A stretch of 64,000 nucleotides of DNA from Streptomyces sp. ALI-76-A (GTDB taxonomy: Bacteria; Actinomycetota; Actinomycetes; Streptomycetales; Streptomycetaceae). Under the pieces are notes generated by a model. The model did not search any database and was not told the origin of the DNA. It was given only the letters and a program-made list of their open reading frames with translations. The translations under genes were made by a program, and so were the position numbers. This document shows positions 35,469 to 44,673 of the stretch, piece by piece (position 1 is the first letter of the stretch; the number at the start of each line of letters is the position of its first letter). The DNA lies in the NCBI RefSeq assembly GCF_030287445.1, contig NZ_JASVWB010000002.1, positions 5,890,001 to 5,954,000 on the forward strand, read 5' to 3'.

Positions 35469-37883
35469 ATGGCTTCGACGTCCACACCGCTCACCCTGCC
35501 CGTGCTGCCGCTCGACGGCGAGGTCGTGCTGCCCGGGATGGTGGTACCGCTGGACCTGAACGACGCCGACGTGCGCGCCGCGGTGGAGGCCGCCGAGGCC
35601 GCCGCCCGGTCGGAGCCCGGCAAGCCCAGGGTCCTGCTGGTGCCGCGCATCGACGGGACGTACGCGAGCACCGGCGTGCTCGGCACCGTGGAGCAGGTCG
35701 GCCGGCTGGCCGACGGCGACCCGGGTGCGCTGATCCGCGGCCGGGGGAGGGTGAAGATCGGTGCGGGGACCACGGGTCCGGGCGCCGCCCTCTGGGTCGA
35801 GGGCACTCGCGTCGACGAGAGCGTGCCCGATCCCCTGCCCGGGCAGGTCACCGAACTCGTCAAGGAGTACAAGGCACTGGCCACCGCCTGGCTGCGCAAG
35901 CGCGGTGCCTGGCAGGTCGTCGACCGGGTGCAGGCCATCGACGACGTGTCCGCCCTGGCCGACAACTCCGGTTACTCGCCCTTCCTGACCACCGAGCAGA
36001 AGGTGGAGCTGCTGGAGACCGCCGATCCGGTGGCCCGGCTGAAGCTGGCCACCCAGCAGCTGCGCGACCACCTCGCCGAGCAGGACGTGGCGGAGACCAT
36101 CGCCAAGGACGTCCAGGAAGGCGTCGACAAGCAGCAGCGGGAGTTCCTGCTGCGGCGTCAGCTGGAGGCCGTGCGGAAGGAACTGCGCGAGCTCAACGGG
36201 GAGTCGGAGGGCGAGGAGTCCGACGACTACCGGGCGCGCGTCGAGGCCGCCGATCTGCCCGAGAAGGTCCGTGAGGCCGCCCTCAAGGAGGTCGACAAGC
36301 TGGAGCGGTCGAGCGACCAGTCGCCCGAGGGTTCGTGGATCCGGACCTGGCTCGACACCGTCCTCGAACTGCCGTGGAACAAGCGGACCGAGGACCAGTA
36401 CGACATCCAGGGCGCCAAGGCGGTCCTGGACGCCGAGCACGCCGGGTTGCAGGACGTGAAGGAGCGGATCACCGAGTACCTGGCGGTGCGCAAGCGCCGT
36501 ACCGACCGGGGACTGGGTGTCATCGGCGGGCGGCGTGGTGGCGCCGTGCTCGCGCTCGTCGGTCCGCCCGGTGTCGGCAAGACCTCGCTGGGTGAGTCCG
36601 TGGCGCATGCCATGGGGCGCGAGTTCGTCCGCGTCGCGCTGGGCGGTGTGCGGGACGAGGCCGAGATCCGCGGGCACCGGCGTACGTACGTGGGCGCCCT
36701 GCCCGGGCGGATCGTGCGAGCCATCAAGGAGGCCGGGTCCATGAACCCGGTGGTGCTCCTCGACGAGATCGACAAGGTGGGGTCCGACTTCCGGGGCGAC
36801 CCGGCCGCCGCCCTGCTGGAGGTGCTCGACCCCGCGCAGAACCACACCTTCCGGGACCACTACCTGGAGGTCGAGCTGGACCTGTCGGACGTCGTCTTCC
36901 TGGCCACGGCGAACGTGCTGGAGGCCATTCCGGAGGCGCTGCTCGACCGCATGGAACTGGTCCGGCTCGACGGGTACACCGAGGACGAGAAGATCGTCAT
37001 CGCCCGGGACCACCTGCTGCCGCGTCAGCTGGAGCGGGCCGGTCTGAAGGCGGACGAGGTGACGCTCCACGAGAGCGCGCTGCGCAAGCTCGCCGGGGAG
37101 TACACCCGCGAGGCCGGCGTCCGCAACCTGGAGCGGTCCGTCGCGCGGCTGCTGCGCAAGGTCGCGGCCCAGCACGAGCTGGGCGAGCGGGAGCTGCCGT
37201 TCACCATCCGGGACGAGGACCTGCGCGGGCTGATCGGCCGGCCGCACCACGTGCCGGAGTCCGCCCAGGACCCGGCGGAGCGGCGGACCGCCGTGCCGGG
37301 TGTGGCGACCGGCCTCGCGGTCACCGGCGCCGGCGGTGACGTGCTCTTCGTCGAGGCGTCGCTGGCCGACCCGGAGACGGGCGCGGCGGGGCTGACCCTG
37401 ACCGGCCAGCTGGGTGACGTGATGAAGGAGTCCGCGCAGATCGCGCTCAGCTTCCTGCGCTCGCACGGAGCCGAACTCGAGCTGCCGGTCGGTGACCTGA
37501 AGGACCGGGGGGTGCACATCCACTTCCCGGCGGGCGCGGTGCCGAAGGACGGGCCGAGCGCGGGCGTCACGATGACGACGGCGCTGGCATCGCTGCTGTC
37601 GGGACGCCTGGTCCGTACGGACGTGGCGATGACCGGTGAGGTGTCGCTGACCGGACGGGTGCTGCCGATCGGCGGGGTGAAGCAGAAGCTGCTCGCCGCC
37701 CACCGCGCGGGCGTCACGACCGTCATCATCCCCAAGCGCAACGAGCCCGACCTGGACGACGTCCCCGCGGAGGTGCTGGACAAGCTCGACGTCCACGCCG
37801 TCACGGACGTCCGCCAGGTCCTGGAGCTGGCGCTGTCCCCGGCGACCCAGGAGGCCGCCCCGGAGGTTCCGGTGGCGGCGTGA
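35469..37883 (+). CDS. lon: ATP-dependent protease Lon
   Basis: An 804-residue LonA protease. The N-terminal substrate domain is at residues 1-200 (TLPVLPLDGEVVLPGMVVPL), followed by the coiled coil. The AAA+ module has Walker A VGPPGVGKTSLGESVAHAMG and Walker B VVLLDEIDKVG. The protease domain has the catalytic serine in PAGAVPKDGPSAGVTMTTAL and the lysine in IGGVKQKLLAAHRAGV. It degrades misfolded proteins in the cytoplasm. The start is ATG 35469, behind GAAGGGA. Heat-shock control by HspR is indicated by the HAIR-like site just upstream. Confidence 0.97.
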   Translation: MASTSTPLTLPVLPLDGEVVLPGMVVPLDLNDADVRAAVEAAEAAARSEPGKPRVLLVPRIDGTYASTGVLGTVEQVGRLADGDPGALIRGRGRVKIGAGTTGPGAALWVEGTRVDESVPDPLPGQVTELVKEYKALATAWLRKRGAWQVVDRVQAIDDVSALADNSGYSPFLTTEQKVELLETADPVARLKLATQQLRDHLAEQDVAETIAKDVQEGVDKQQREFLLRRQLEAVRKELRELNGESEGEESDDYRARVEAADLPEKVREAALKEVDKLERSSDQSPEGSWIRTWLDTVLELPWNKRTEDQYDIQGAKAVLDAEHAGLQDVKERITEYLAVRKRRTDRGLGVIGGRRGGAVLALVGPPGVGKTSLGESVAHAMGREFVRVALGGVRDEAEIRGHRRTYVGALPGRIVRAIKEAGSMNPVVLLDEIDKVGSDFRGDPAAALLEVLDPAQNHTFRDHYLEVELDLSDVVFLATANVLEAIPEALLDRMELVRLDGYTEDEKIVIARDHLLPRQLERAGLKADEVTLHESALRKLAGEYTREAGVRNLERSVARLLRKVAAQHELGERELPFTIRDEDLRGLIGRPHHVPESAQDPAERRTAVPGVATGLAVTGAGGDVLFVEASLADPETGAAGLTLTGQLGDVMKESAQIALSFLRSHGAELELPVGDLKDRGVHIHFPAGAVPKDGPSAGVTMTTALASLLSGRLVRTDVAMTGEVSLTGRVLPIGGVKQKLLAAHRAGVTTVIIPKRNEPDLDDVPAEVLDKLDVHAVTDVRQVLELALSPATQEAAPEVPVAA

Positions 37884-37903
37884 CGGACGCCGCCGGACAA
37901 GGC

Positions 37904-37937
37904 AAGGCCCGGGTTTCGTGAGGGAGACCCGGGCCTT
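37904..37937. terminator. Hairpin terminator after lon
   Basis: Arms AAGGCCCGGGTTTC (37904-37917) and GAGACCCGGGCCTT (37924-37937) pair with one mismatch around a 6-base loop, 20 bases after the lon stop. Confidence 0.75.
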
Positions 37938-38097
37938 CGCCCTGCGGTCGGCCGTTCACCAGTGCCCGGGTCCGGTCGCGGGCGGAGCAGGAGCGCGGTG
38001 GGGCCGGAGCCCGGTGGAGCAGCAGCCCGGTGGGGCCAAAGGCTGCCGTCGGTCCGGCGCTGCGAAATACTGGCGGAGCTGCGGTGATGGTGGTGCG

Positions 38098-38637
38098 GTG
38101 ACGGAGACCTTCAGGACCCGGAAGACCGAGGCAGGGACTGACGTGCACGAAGACGCGAACGGCGACGGACGCGGGACCGGATCCCGCGGGACCGCGAGCG
38201 GTGTGGACCAGCCCGCGTTCCTGGCGCTGGAACGCGAGCTGACCGTCCTGCTGCGGCGTGCGCGGGCCAACCAGGGCGAGATGGCCCGCGAGGTCCACCC
38301 GGACCTGGAGTCGGCGGCGTACGGCCTCCTCGTACGCCTGGACGAGTTCGGCCCCCAGCGCGCCACCGAACTCGCCGCCTACATCGGCGTCGGCAAGGCG
38401 ACGATGTCCCGTCAGCTGCGCGCCCTGGAGGAACTCGGCCTGGTGGCCCGGGAGCCGGACCCGGCCGACGGCCGCGCCTGGCTGGTCGCGCTCACCCAGG
38501 AGGGCCACGACCGGGTGACCCGGGTCCGTGAGGCCCGCCGAGCGCGCTACGCCCGCCGGCTGGACGACTGGGACTCGCGCGAGGTCTCGGAACTGGCGCG
38601 GCTGCTGCACCAGTTGAACCGGCAGATGGAGAAGTAG
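38098..38637 (+). CDS. MarR family transcriptional regulator
   Basis: A 179-residue regulator. After a flexible Gly/Asp-rich N-terminus of about 38 residues, the MarR fold runs from FLALERELTVLLRRARANQG. The recognition segment is ATELAAYIGVGKATMSRQLR and the wing is EPDPADGRAWLVALTQEG. There is no conserved redox cysteine, so it is not an obvious OhrR-type sensor. The start was set at GTG 38098; GTG 38143 is an alternative that trims the flexible region. No divergent partner gene; the target is unknown. Confidence 0.88.
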   Translation: MTETFRTRKTEAGTDVHEDANGDGRGTGSRGTASGVDQPAFLALERELTVLLRRARANQGEMAREVHPDLESAAYGLLVRLDEFGPQRATELAAYIGVGKATMSRQLRALEELGLVAREPDPADGRAWLVALTQEGHDRVTRVREARRARYARRLDDWDSREVSELARLLHQLNRQMEK

Positions 38638-38706
38638 GGCCGCGGGACCGGGCACAGGGCGCGGAGGTCCGCGGGACCGGGTACGGGACAAGCGGGGCCG
38701 CGGGAC

Positions 38707-38774
38707 CGCGTCCCTCACAGCTCCGCGTCCCTCACAGCTCCGCGTCCCTCACAGCTCCGCGTCCCTCACAGCTC
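38707..38774. repeat. 17-base tandem repeat x4 around the PP2C stop codon
   Basis: Four perfect copies of CGCGTCCCTCACAGCTC (38707-38774). The last copy contains the TGA stop and final Leu/Glu codons of the minus-strand phosphatase gene; the other three lie just downstream of its end and each repeats the same stop. The unit is not a multiple of three. Confidence 0.9.
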
Positions 38775-39626
38775 CGCGTACACCACCGTCGCGTCGTCGT
38801 GCGTCTTGCCGCGGCCGAGGTGCTGCCGCTCCCGCTCGTCCGACTGCTCCAACTCCCGTACGCGCTCCACCAGAGCCTGAGCGCCCTCCTTGCGGACGTA
38901 GGTGAAGCAGTCGGTCCAGTCGCCCTCGCGGAACCTCTCCACCCAGCGGGTCGCCCCGTCCGTCAGGGCGGCGAGGGCACGCACGTCCGTGCGCGGTACC
39001 GCTCCCGTGACCGCCCGCGCCGCCACCGTCGGGTCCGCCGCCGCGGTGAAGAAGCCGCCCTCCTTGTTGCGGATCGTGGAGTCGATCAGGGCGTCCGTGG
39101 CCAGGGCGGAGCGGGGGAGGAGGGCGAGACGGTCGTCCAGGTGGGGGGTCACCGTGCCGTTCGGTGACTCCAGCAGGAGCGCGGAGTCCGAGAGGACCAG
39201 ATAGTCGACCGTCTCCGGTGACCAGCGGGCCAGCACCACCGTGGCCTGCGGGGTGCGTGGGTGAGAAAGATCACAAGAGGATCGGTGAACCTCGGCGGTT
39301 CGCAGAATCGCCTGGGAGAGGATCTCGGGGAGGGGCAGATCCCGGCGGGAAACGGCTATTTCGGTCAGGGCGCCGCCGAGGCGTGCGGTGAACCAGGGGA
39401 CGGAATGCAGACAGCCCGTCGCGCCCTTCGGTGGTGTGACCCCGTCCAGGACCACCAGCGCGCCACCCGGTCCGGAGGCCGGGAGCGCGACGCTCGCGAA
39501 GTCCTCGTTGGGGCGGGCCGGGTCGCCCGGTTCCGAAACAAGTTCCGTACGCATCCAGCCAGTCTGCACGAGCTCTTCACAAGGTGCGCCAAAGCCTGGC
39601 AAGGATTGCGGAATTGACGCAGTCAT
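38766..39626 (-). CDS. PP2C-family protein phosphatase-like protein
   Basis: A protein of up to 286 residues related to PP2C (PPM) phosphatases. Metal-binding-type aspartates appear in PARPNEDFASVALP and GALVVLDGVTPP, with ALAALTDGATRWVE and KTHDDATVVYAEL in later strands, all in the order expected for PPM enzymes. The start may be ATG 39554 (MRTELVSEPGD, 262 residues) because the first 24 residues of the longer form look non-conserved. No sensor domain is attached. Substrate unknown; the stop codon lies in a 17-base repeat. Confidence 0.75.
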   Translation of the reverse strand: MTASIPQSLPGFGAPCEELVQTGWMRTELVSEPGDPARPNEDFASVALPASGPGGALVVLDGVTPPKGATGCLHSVPWFTARLGGALTEIAVSRRDLPLPEILSQAILRTAEVHRSSCDLSHPRTPQATVVLARWSPETVDYLVLSDSALLLESPNGTVTPHLDDRLALLPRSALATDALIDSTIRNKEGGFFTAAADPTVAARAVTGAVPRTDVRALAALTDGATRWVERFREGDWTDCFTYVRKEGAQALVERVRELEQSDERERQHLGRGKTHDDATVVYAEL

Positions 39627-39855
39627 GCAGGTCAGCCGCCTGATTTGGGCTGGATTGGCTGGCTCCGGGCAGGCGTGTCGGCGAATACTGCCACCGCCCG
39701 CCGTGGACGTCCAACCGGCCCGCCGCGCGTGGCCGCTGCATGGGCCGGAGGAACTTGCCCGCCAACTCCCGTCCGATGTTCACTCCTTCGGGTGGCGGGT
39801 CAGGTGATGCGCGACCACCGCCCACCGGCACTGGGAGGGTCGGGAACCGCACCGG

Positions 39856-42800
39856 GTGTATGCACCAGTTGACCCGAAAGATGGGTCGATGGGGCGTCGT
39901 CCCGGGGCCATGGGTATTCACGAGTCAGGAATGCGAGCACCGGTGCAGAAGACGCGGCCTCGTCGTACGGGCAAGCAGGCGGCCTCCGGCAAAGGCGTGG
40001 AGCAGACACCCGGCACGCCCCACTCCGGAACGCCCGGCACCCCCGGCGTCCCGGTCGTCCCCGTGGGCAAGGGGCGGCCCACCCACGTCCGCACGCGGCT
40101 CATTCTCGCCGTCGCCGTGGTGGCCGCCGCCGTGGCCGGGGCCGGCGCTCCCTCCCTGATCACCGCGTCCGGTCAGCTCGGCGACTCCCAGGACCTGGTG
40201 GTCCTGGCCGAGCAGACCCAGGACGCGCTCGCTCTCGCCCACTCGCTCGCCGACGAACGCGACGAGGTCACCTCGTACATCGCCGCCGGGCGCCCCAAGT
40301 CGAAGGCGCCCTCCGAGCAGCGCAGCGCCCGGGTCGACCGGGAGGTCGAGGAGCTGCGTGCCGACCCGGAGGCGCCCGCCTCGCTCCGCGCCGACCTGGA
40401 GGACGTCGCCGCCGTCAGGCGAGCGGCGCTCACCGGCAAGAGCACCGCTCTCGAAGCGCACAACGCCTACTCGGCGGCCATCACCGACCTGCACAATCTC
40501 GCCGAGCGGCTGGCCGAGCGGATGCCGCCCCGCGCGGGCTCCGGCGCGTACGCCCTCGCCGAGCTGGACTCCGCCGTCCAGCAGGCCGCCGCCGCCCGAG
40601 GACTCCTGCTCGCCGCGCTGAACGTGCCGACGACGACCCAGACCGTCATCGACCCCACGACCGGTCTGCCGGCCACCGAGACCGGCTCCTCGGACGCCGA
40701 CACCAAGCAGCGCGACGCCCTCAGCGCCGCCGCCCAGCAGGCCCGCCTGCGCTCCGACGCCGCCCTCGCCGACTTCCAGGACGTCGCGCCCGCCGCGGCC
40801 AAGGCGCGCTACGACTCCACGGTCACCGGTCCCGAGGTCAACTCCGCCGAGAAGTACCTGGCCTCCCTCACCGACCAGCCGACCCTGAGCACCGACGAGC
40901 TCGACACCGGTTCCGGCAAGGTCGACGCCGCCCTCTCCGCCCGGATCGACGCGATGCGCGGTGCGGAGGCCGCCCTCTACGACCGCCGGGTCAAGGAGCT
41001 CGTCCAGCTGCGCGACGACGACGTCACCGCCCTGGAGATCCGCGTCGCCGCCCTCGGTGCCCTGGTGCTGCTGGCCGTCGGCATCGCCACCGGTCTGGCC
41101 CGCACCCTCACCCGGCCGCTGTCCGTGCTGCGCCGCGGGTCCGCCCGGCTGGCCGGGGCCGAGGACCCCACCGCCGAGGAACCGGTGGCCTTCACCGGCC
41201 GCAACGACGAGTTCGCCCAGGTCGTCCGCTCCGTCAACGCCCTGCACGCGCACGCCGCCGCCCTCGCCGAGCGCGTCACGACCCTGGAGGCCGACCGCAA
41301 GCACCTGGTCGGCCAGCGGCAGAAGATGGCCGACGCCCGCGAGCAGTTGAAGGCGGAACTCGCCGAGTCCGCCGCCCAGTTGGAGCGAATGCGCACCAGC
41401 AACTCCACCACCTTCGTCAACCTCGCACTGCGCACACTCGGCCTGGTGGAGCGGCAACTGGCCGTCATCGAGGGCCTGGAGGAGCGCGAGCAGGACCCCG
41501 AGCGGCTCGCCACGCTCTTCAAGCTGGACCACTTCGCCACCGTCATGCGCCGGCACAGCGAGAACCTGCTCGTCCTCGCCGGGACCGAGCACGTCCAGCA
41601 GAGCGCCGGTCCGGTCCCGCTGGTCGACGTCGTGCGCGCCGCGGTCAGCGAGATCGAGCGGTACGAGCGGGTGCGCATCGCCGCGCTGCCGCCGCACGCG
41701 CACGTGGTCGGCTTCGCCGCCGACGACCTCTCCCACCTGCTCGCCGAACTCATGGAGAACGCCACCTCGTTCTCCCCGCCCGACCTGCCCGTCGAGGTCT
41801 CTGGCTGGCTCCTGGAGAGCGGCGAGGTCATGCTCTCCGTCCAGGACGAGGGCATCGGCATGAGCGCCGACCGGATGAGCGCCCTCAACGCCCGCCTCGC
41901 CGACTTCGACCCCGAGACGTCGTACGACTCCTACGGCTCGGCGGACGACGACGGCGCGGAGGGGCTCGGTCTCGGCCTGTACGTGGTGGCCCGGCTCGCC
42001 CACCGGCACGGCGTGCGGGTGCGGTTGCGCGAGCAGAAGCAGGGGGGTGTCGCCGCGGTCGTCGTCCTGCCGAAGAGCCTGCTGGCCGCCGCGCCGTCCG
42101 CCGCCGTTCCGGCGTCGTCGCCGCCGGTCGCCGGCGGCACCCAGACCTTCTCCCTCCCCGGCGCGGACGCCGAGGTCAACTCCAACGTCCTCAGCGGCCG
42201 CGACAAGGGCGAGGACCCGCTGGTCGCGCTCGCCGAGAAGGCCGTACGAGGCTCGGAGACGGCCGAGAACGAAGAAGCCGACACCCGGCTGGACGAAACC
42301 CGGCTGGACGGGACCCGGCGGGGCGCGGACGACGGAGGCGCGGACGACGGAGGCGCGGACGACCGAGACGCGGACGACCGAGGCGCCGGCGGACGGGACG
42401 GGGACCGACGGGACGGGGGCGGACCGTCGGCGGCGGAGTCACCGGCCGAGACCACGATGGAGCTTCTCGTCCCGGAGCCCCAGCTCCACGAGACGGCCGG
42501 GACCGACGAGCCGACAGCCACCGCGGACCCGCACCCGAACCAGCGCCCGTACGCGAACGAGGACCCGTACGCGAACCAGGACCCGCCCGCGGCCGACCAC
42601 AACCCGCCCGCGGCCGACCACAACCCGCCCGCGGCCGACCACAACCCGCACCGGGACCCGGCCGCGGACCCGTACACCATCGGCCCCGACCGCCACGAGC
42701 GCGTCCCCGACCGCCGGGAGGAGATCGTCCCCGACCAGCGGGACGAGGTCCTCACCGGCCGACCGGAGAACCCGGAGAACCCGGAGGACCGGGAGGACCG

Positions 42801-43083
42801 GGACGAGCCGGACGAGCCCGTCACCGACAAGGGCCTCCCCAAGCGCACTCCGAAGATCACCGCCCCGGCCGCCGCCCCGCGTCAGCGGAGCGGGTCCGTC
42901 GACGCCGAGGCACTCCGCCGCCGCCTGGGCGGCTTCCGCCGGGGGGCGGAGGCCGGCCACCGCGACGTGGAGGCGGAGATCGCCGAGCGGACGGGGCAGC
43001 ACCAGGCACCCGCCAGGGATGCCGAAGGAACCGCACAAGCCGAAGAAGCCACGGGGGGCACCGTCGAGGAGGCAAGCAGTTGA
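39856..43083 (+). CDS. Conservon sensor-kinase-like protein (CvnA type)
   Basis: A protein of up to 1075 residues. A basic N-terminus leads to a membrane helix (LILAVAVVAAAVAGAGAPSL), an extracellular NIT (nitrate/nitrite-sensing) domain to about residue 395, a second helix (VAALGALVLLAVGIATGLA), HAMP, and a phosphoacceptor-like helical region with KLDHFATVMRRHSENLLVLA. The ATPase domain has LMENATSFSPPDLPVEV and GLGLGLYVVARLAHRHGVRV. The last about 300 residues are disordered and acidic with DNA-level tandem repeats. The kinase of a Cvn signalling unit with the next three genes. The start is uncertain: GTG 39856, ATG 39910 or ATG 39931. Confidence 0.9.
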   Translation: MYAPVDPKDGSMGRRPGAMGIHESGMRAPVQKTRPRRTGKQAASGKGVEQTPGTPHSGTPGTPGVPVVPVGKGRPTHVRTRLILAVAVVAAAVAGAGAPSLITASGQLGDSQDLVVLAEQTQDALALAHSLADERDEVTSYIAAGRPKSKAPSEQRSARVDREVEELRADPEAPASLRADLEDVAAVRRAALTGKSTALEAHNAYSAAITDLHNLAERLAERMPPRAGSGAYALAELDSAVQQAAAARGLLLAALNVPTTTQTVIDPTTGLPATETGSSDADTKQRDALSAAAQQARLRSDAALADFQDVAPAAAKARYDSTVTGPEVNSAEKYLASLTDQPTLSTDELDTGSGKVDAALSARIDAMRGAEAALYDRRVKELVQLRDDDVTALEIRVAALGALVLLAVGIATGLARTLTRPLSVLRRGSARLAGAEDPTAEEPVAFTGRNDEFAQVVRSVNALHAHAAALAERVTTLEADRKHLVGQRQKMADAREQLKAELAESAAQLERMRTSNSTTFVNLALRTLGLVERQLAVIEGLEEREQDPERLATLFKLDHFATVMRRHSENLLVLAGTEHVQQSAGPVPLVDVVRAAVSEIERYERVRIAALPPHAHVVGFAADDLSHLLAELMENATSFSPPDLPVEVSGWLLESGEVMLSVQDEGIGMSADRMSALNARLADFDPETSYDSYGSADDDGAEGLGLGLYVVARLAHRHGVRVRLREQKQGGVAAVVVLPKSLLAAAPSAAVPASSPPVAGGTQTFSLPGADAEVNSNVLSGRDKGEDPLVALAEKAVRGSETAENEEADTRLDETRLDGTRRGADDGGADDGGADDRDADDRGAGGRDGDRRDGGGPSAAESPAETTMELLVPEPQLHETAGTDEPTATADPHPNQRPYANEDPYANQDPPAADHNPPAADHNPPAADHNPHRDPAADPYTIGPDRHERVPDRREEIVPDQRDEVLTGRPENPENPEDREDRDEPDEPVTDKGLPKRTPKITAPAAAPRQRSGSVDAEALRRRLGGFRRGAEAGHRDVEAEIAERTGQHQAPARDAEGTAQAEEATGGTVEEASS
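42325..42384 (+). repeat. 15-base tandem repeats in the conservon kinase tail
   Basis: About four imperfect copies of a GCGGACGACGGAGGC-like unit encode GADDGGADDGGADDRDADDR. In frame, so copy change would only alter tail length. Confidence 0.7.
42583..42648 (+). repeat. 21-base tandem repeat x3 in the conservon kinase tail
   Basis: Three near-perfect copies of CCCGCGGCCGACCACAACCCG encode the repeated heptad PAADHNP. In frame and in the disordered C-terminal region. Confidence 0.8.
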
Positions 43084-43589
43084 CCGCGCCCAGCACCTTC
43101 GGACTGAGCCGTGAGGCCCGCAATCTTCACTTCCTGCTGACCAATCTCGTCGAGGAGGTGCCGGGCATCCAGTCGGTCGCCGTCGTCTCCTCCGACGGAC
43201 TGCTCCTGCTCTCCTCCGACCCCGGTCGCAACGCCGCGGCCCGGGAGGCCCGCGAGGAGAAGCCGTCCGGCCCGCGCGGCTCCTCCGCCGACCTCGCGAC
43301 CATCGTCTCCGGCATCGGCAGCCTCACCGTCGGCGCCGCCAGACTGATGGAGTCCGGCCCGGTGCGGCACACCATGGTCGCGATGGACGAGGGCAGTCTG
43401 TTCGTGATGTCGATCAGCGACGGCTCGCTGCTCGGCGTACACGGCTCCGCGGACTGCGACATGAGCGTGGTGGCGTACCACATGGCGCTCTTCGTGGGCC
43501 GCGCCGGCCACGTCCTGACACCGGAACTCCGCAGCGAGCTGCGGGAGTCCCTGGAGAGCGAGCCGACGTCGACAGGGAGCATCCGATGA
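43080..43589 (+). CDS. Roadblock/LC7-domain protein (CvnB type)
   Basis: A 169-residue Roadblock/LC7 protein, the small regulatory partner of the conservon GTPase. The fold is visible in HFLLTNLVEEVPGIQSVAVV, SSDGLLLLSSD and the long helix SSADLATIVSGIGSLTVGAA. The start is a TTG whose last two bases overlap the stop of the kinase gene (TTGA), so it is translated by coupling. Such proteins in other bacteria act as GTPase-activating or scaffolding subunits. Confidence 0.9.
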   Translation: MTAPSTFGLSREARNLHFLLTNLVEEVPGIQSVAVVSSDGLLLLSSDPGRNAAAREAREEKPSGPRGSSADLATIVSGIGSLTVGAARLMESGPVRHTMVAMDEGSLFVMSISDGSLLGVHGSADCDMSVVAYHMALFVGRAGHVLTPELRSELRESLESEPTSTGSIR

Positions 43590-44017
43590 GCGGTACGCCG
43601 AGCGGTGCGTCGAACAGGCTCCCGGTGCGCGGCGCGGACCGCAAACCCGCCCGGGTGCGCCCCTACTCGCTCACCGGCGGCCGTACCCGCTTCGGACACG
43701 TCCTCCTCGTGGAGACGTTCGTGGCGAGCACCGCGGCCCTCGAAGCGGCCGAGGAGCGCAGGGAGCTGGCGAACGGCTCCCTCCACACCCGGGTCATGCC
43801 GGAGATGCGGGCCATCGTCGAACTGTGCCGCCGGATGCGGACGGTGGCGGAGATCGCCGCGCTGCTGAAGATGCCACTCGGTGTGGTCCGGGTGCTCCTG
43901 AGCGACCTCGCGGACCAGGGAAAGATCCGTGTGTACGGAACAGGAACCGGTCACGGCACGGGCCGGCCGGACCGCGCTCTGCTGGAAAGGGTGCTCAGTG
44001 GACTCCGTCGTCTCTGA
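43586..44017 (+). CDS. DUF742 protein (CvnC type)
   Basis: A 143-residue DUF742 protein with the family's signature RPYSLTGGRTR near residues 30-40 and a C-terminal winged-helix-like segment (TVAEIAALLKMPLGVVRVLL). Coupled to the Roadblock gene by ATGA. The C-terminal codons overlap the beginning of the GTPase gene. Within conservons this protein binds the other three components. Confidence 0.9.
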   Translation: MSGTPSGASNRLPVRGADRKPARVRPYSLTGGRTRFGHVLLVETFVASTAALEAAEERRELANGSLHTRVMPEMRAIVELCRRMRTVAEIAALLKMPLGVVRVLLSDLADQGKIRVYGTGTGHGTGRPDRALLERVLSGLRRL

Positions 44018-44639
44018 CGCCGCTCGTAGCGTCGTCTCCCCGTTCGTCGAGGCCGAGGAGGACCTGAGGTCCTGGCAGACGGACCACACCCGCGCCCCCG
44101 TCGCGACGAAGATCGTGGTGGCGGGCGGCTTCGGCGTCGGCAAGACCACGATGGTCACCGCCGCCTCCGAGATCACGCCCCTACAGACCGAGGCGCTGAT
44201 GACGGAGGCGAGCGAGGAGCACGACGACCTCACCGCCACGCCGGGCAAGCTGACCACCACCGTCGCCATGGACTTCGGCCGCCTCACGCTCGACGACGAC
44301 CTGGTGCTCTACCTGTTCGGCACGCCGGGCCAGCAGCGGTTCTGGTTCATGTGGGACGACCTGGTGCGCGGCGCGATCGGCGCGGTCGTGCTGGCCGACA
44401 CCCGCCGGCTGAAGGACTGCTGGCCGGCCCTGGACTACTTCGAGAGCTGCGGACTGCCGTACGTCGTCGCGGTCAACCACTTCGACGGCAGCGAGCTGTT
44501 CGAGCCGGAGGACGTGCGGGAGGCGCTCACGATCCCCGCACACATACCTGTCATGATCATGGATGCTCGGCGCAGGATCTCGGTGATCGAGACCCTGCTG
44601 TGCCTCGTCGGCCACGCGCTGGACGAGACCCCTGAGTAA
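43998..44639 (+). CDS. Conservon small GTPase (CvnD type)
   Basis: A 213-residue ATP/GTP-binding protein. The P-loop is GGFGVGKTTMVTAASE, switch II is LFGTPGQQRFWFMWDDL, and the base-specificity motif is AVNHFDG (N-H-x-D instead of N-K-x-D, as usual for this family). The start is GTG 43998, preceded by GGAAAGGG, overlapping the DUF742 gene by 20 bases. It forms the output G-protein-like subunit of the conservon. Confidence 0.92.
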   Translation: MDSVVSDAARSVVSPFVEAEEDLRSWQTDHTRAPVATKIVVAGGFGVGKTTMVTAASEITPLQTEALMTEASEEHDDLTATPGKLTTTVAMDFGRLTLDDDLVLYLFGTPGQQRFWFMWDDLVRGAIGAVVLADTRRLKDCWPALDYFESCGLPYVVAVNHFDGSELFEPEDVREALTIPAHIPVMIMDARRRISVIETLLCLVGHALDETPE

Positions 44640-44673
44640 TCCTGAGCAGTCCCCGTAAGGAGCCAGCACCCGC

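Noticed and set aside
35421..37796. A 791-codon frame antisense to lon
   Set aside because: Shadow of lon; composition (His, Gln, Arg rich) is typical of antisense frames.
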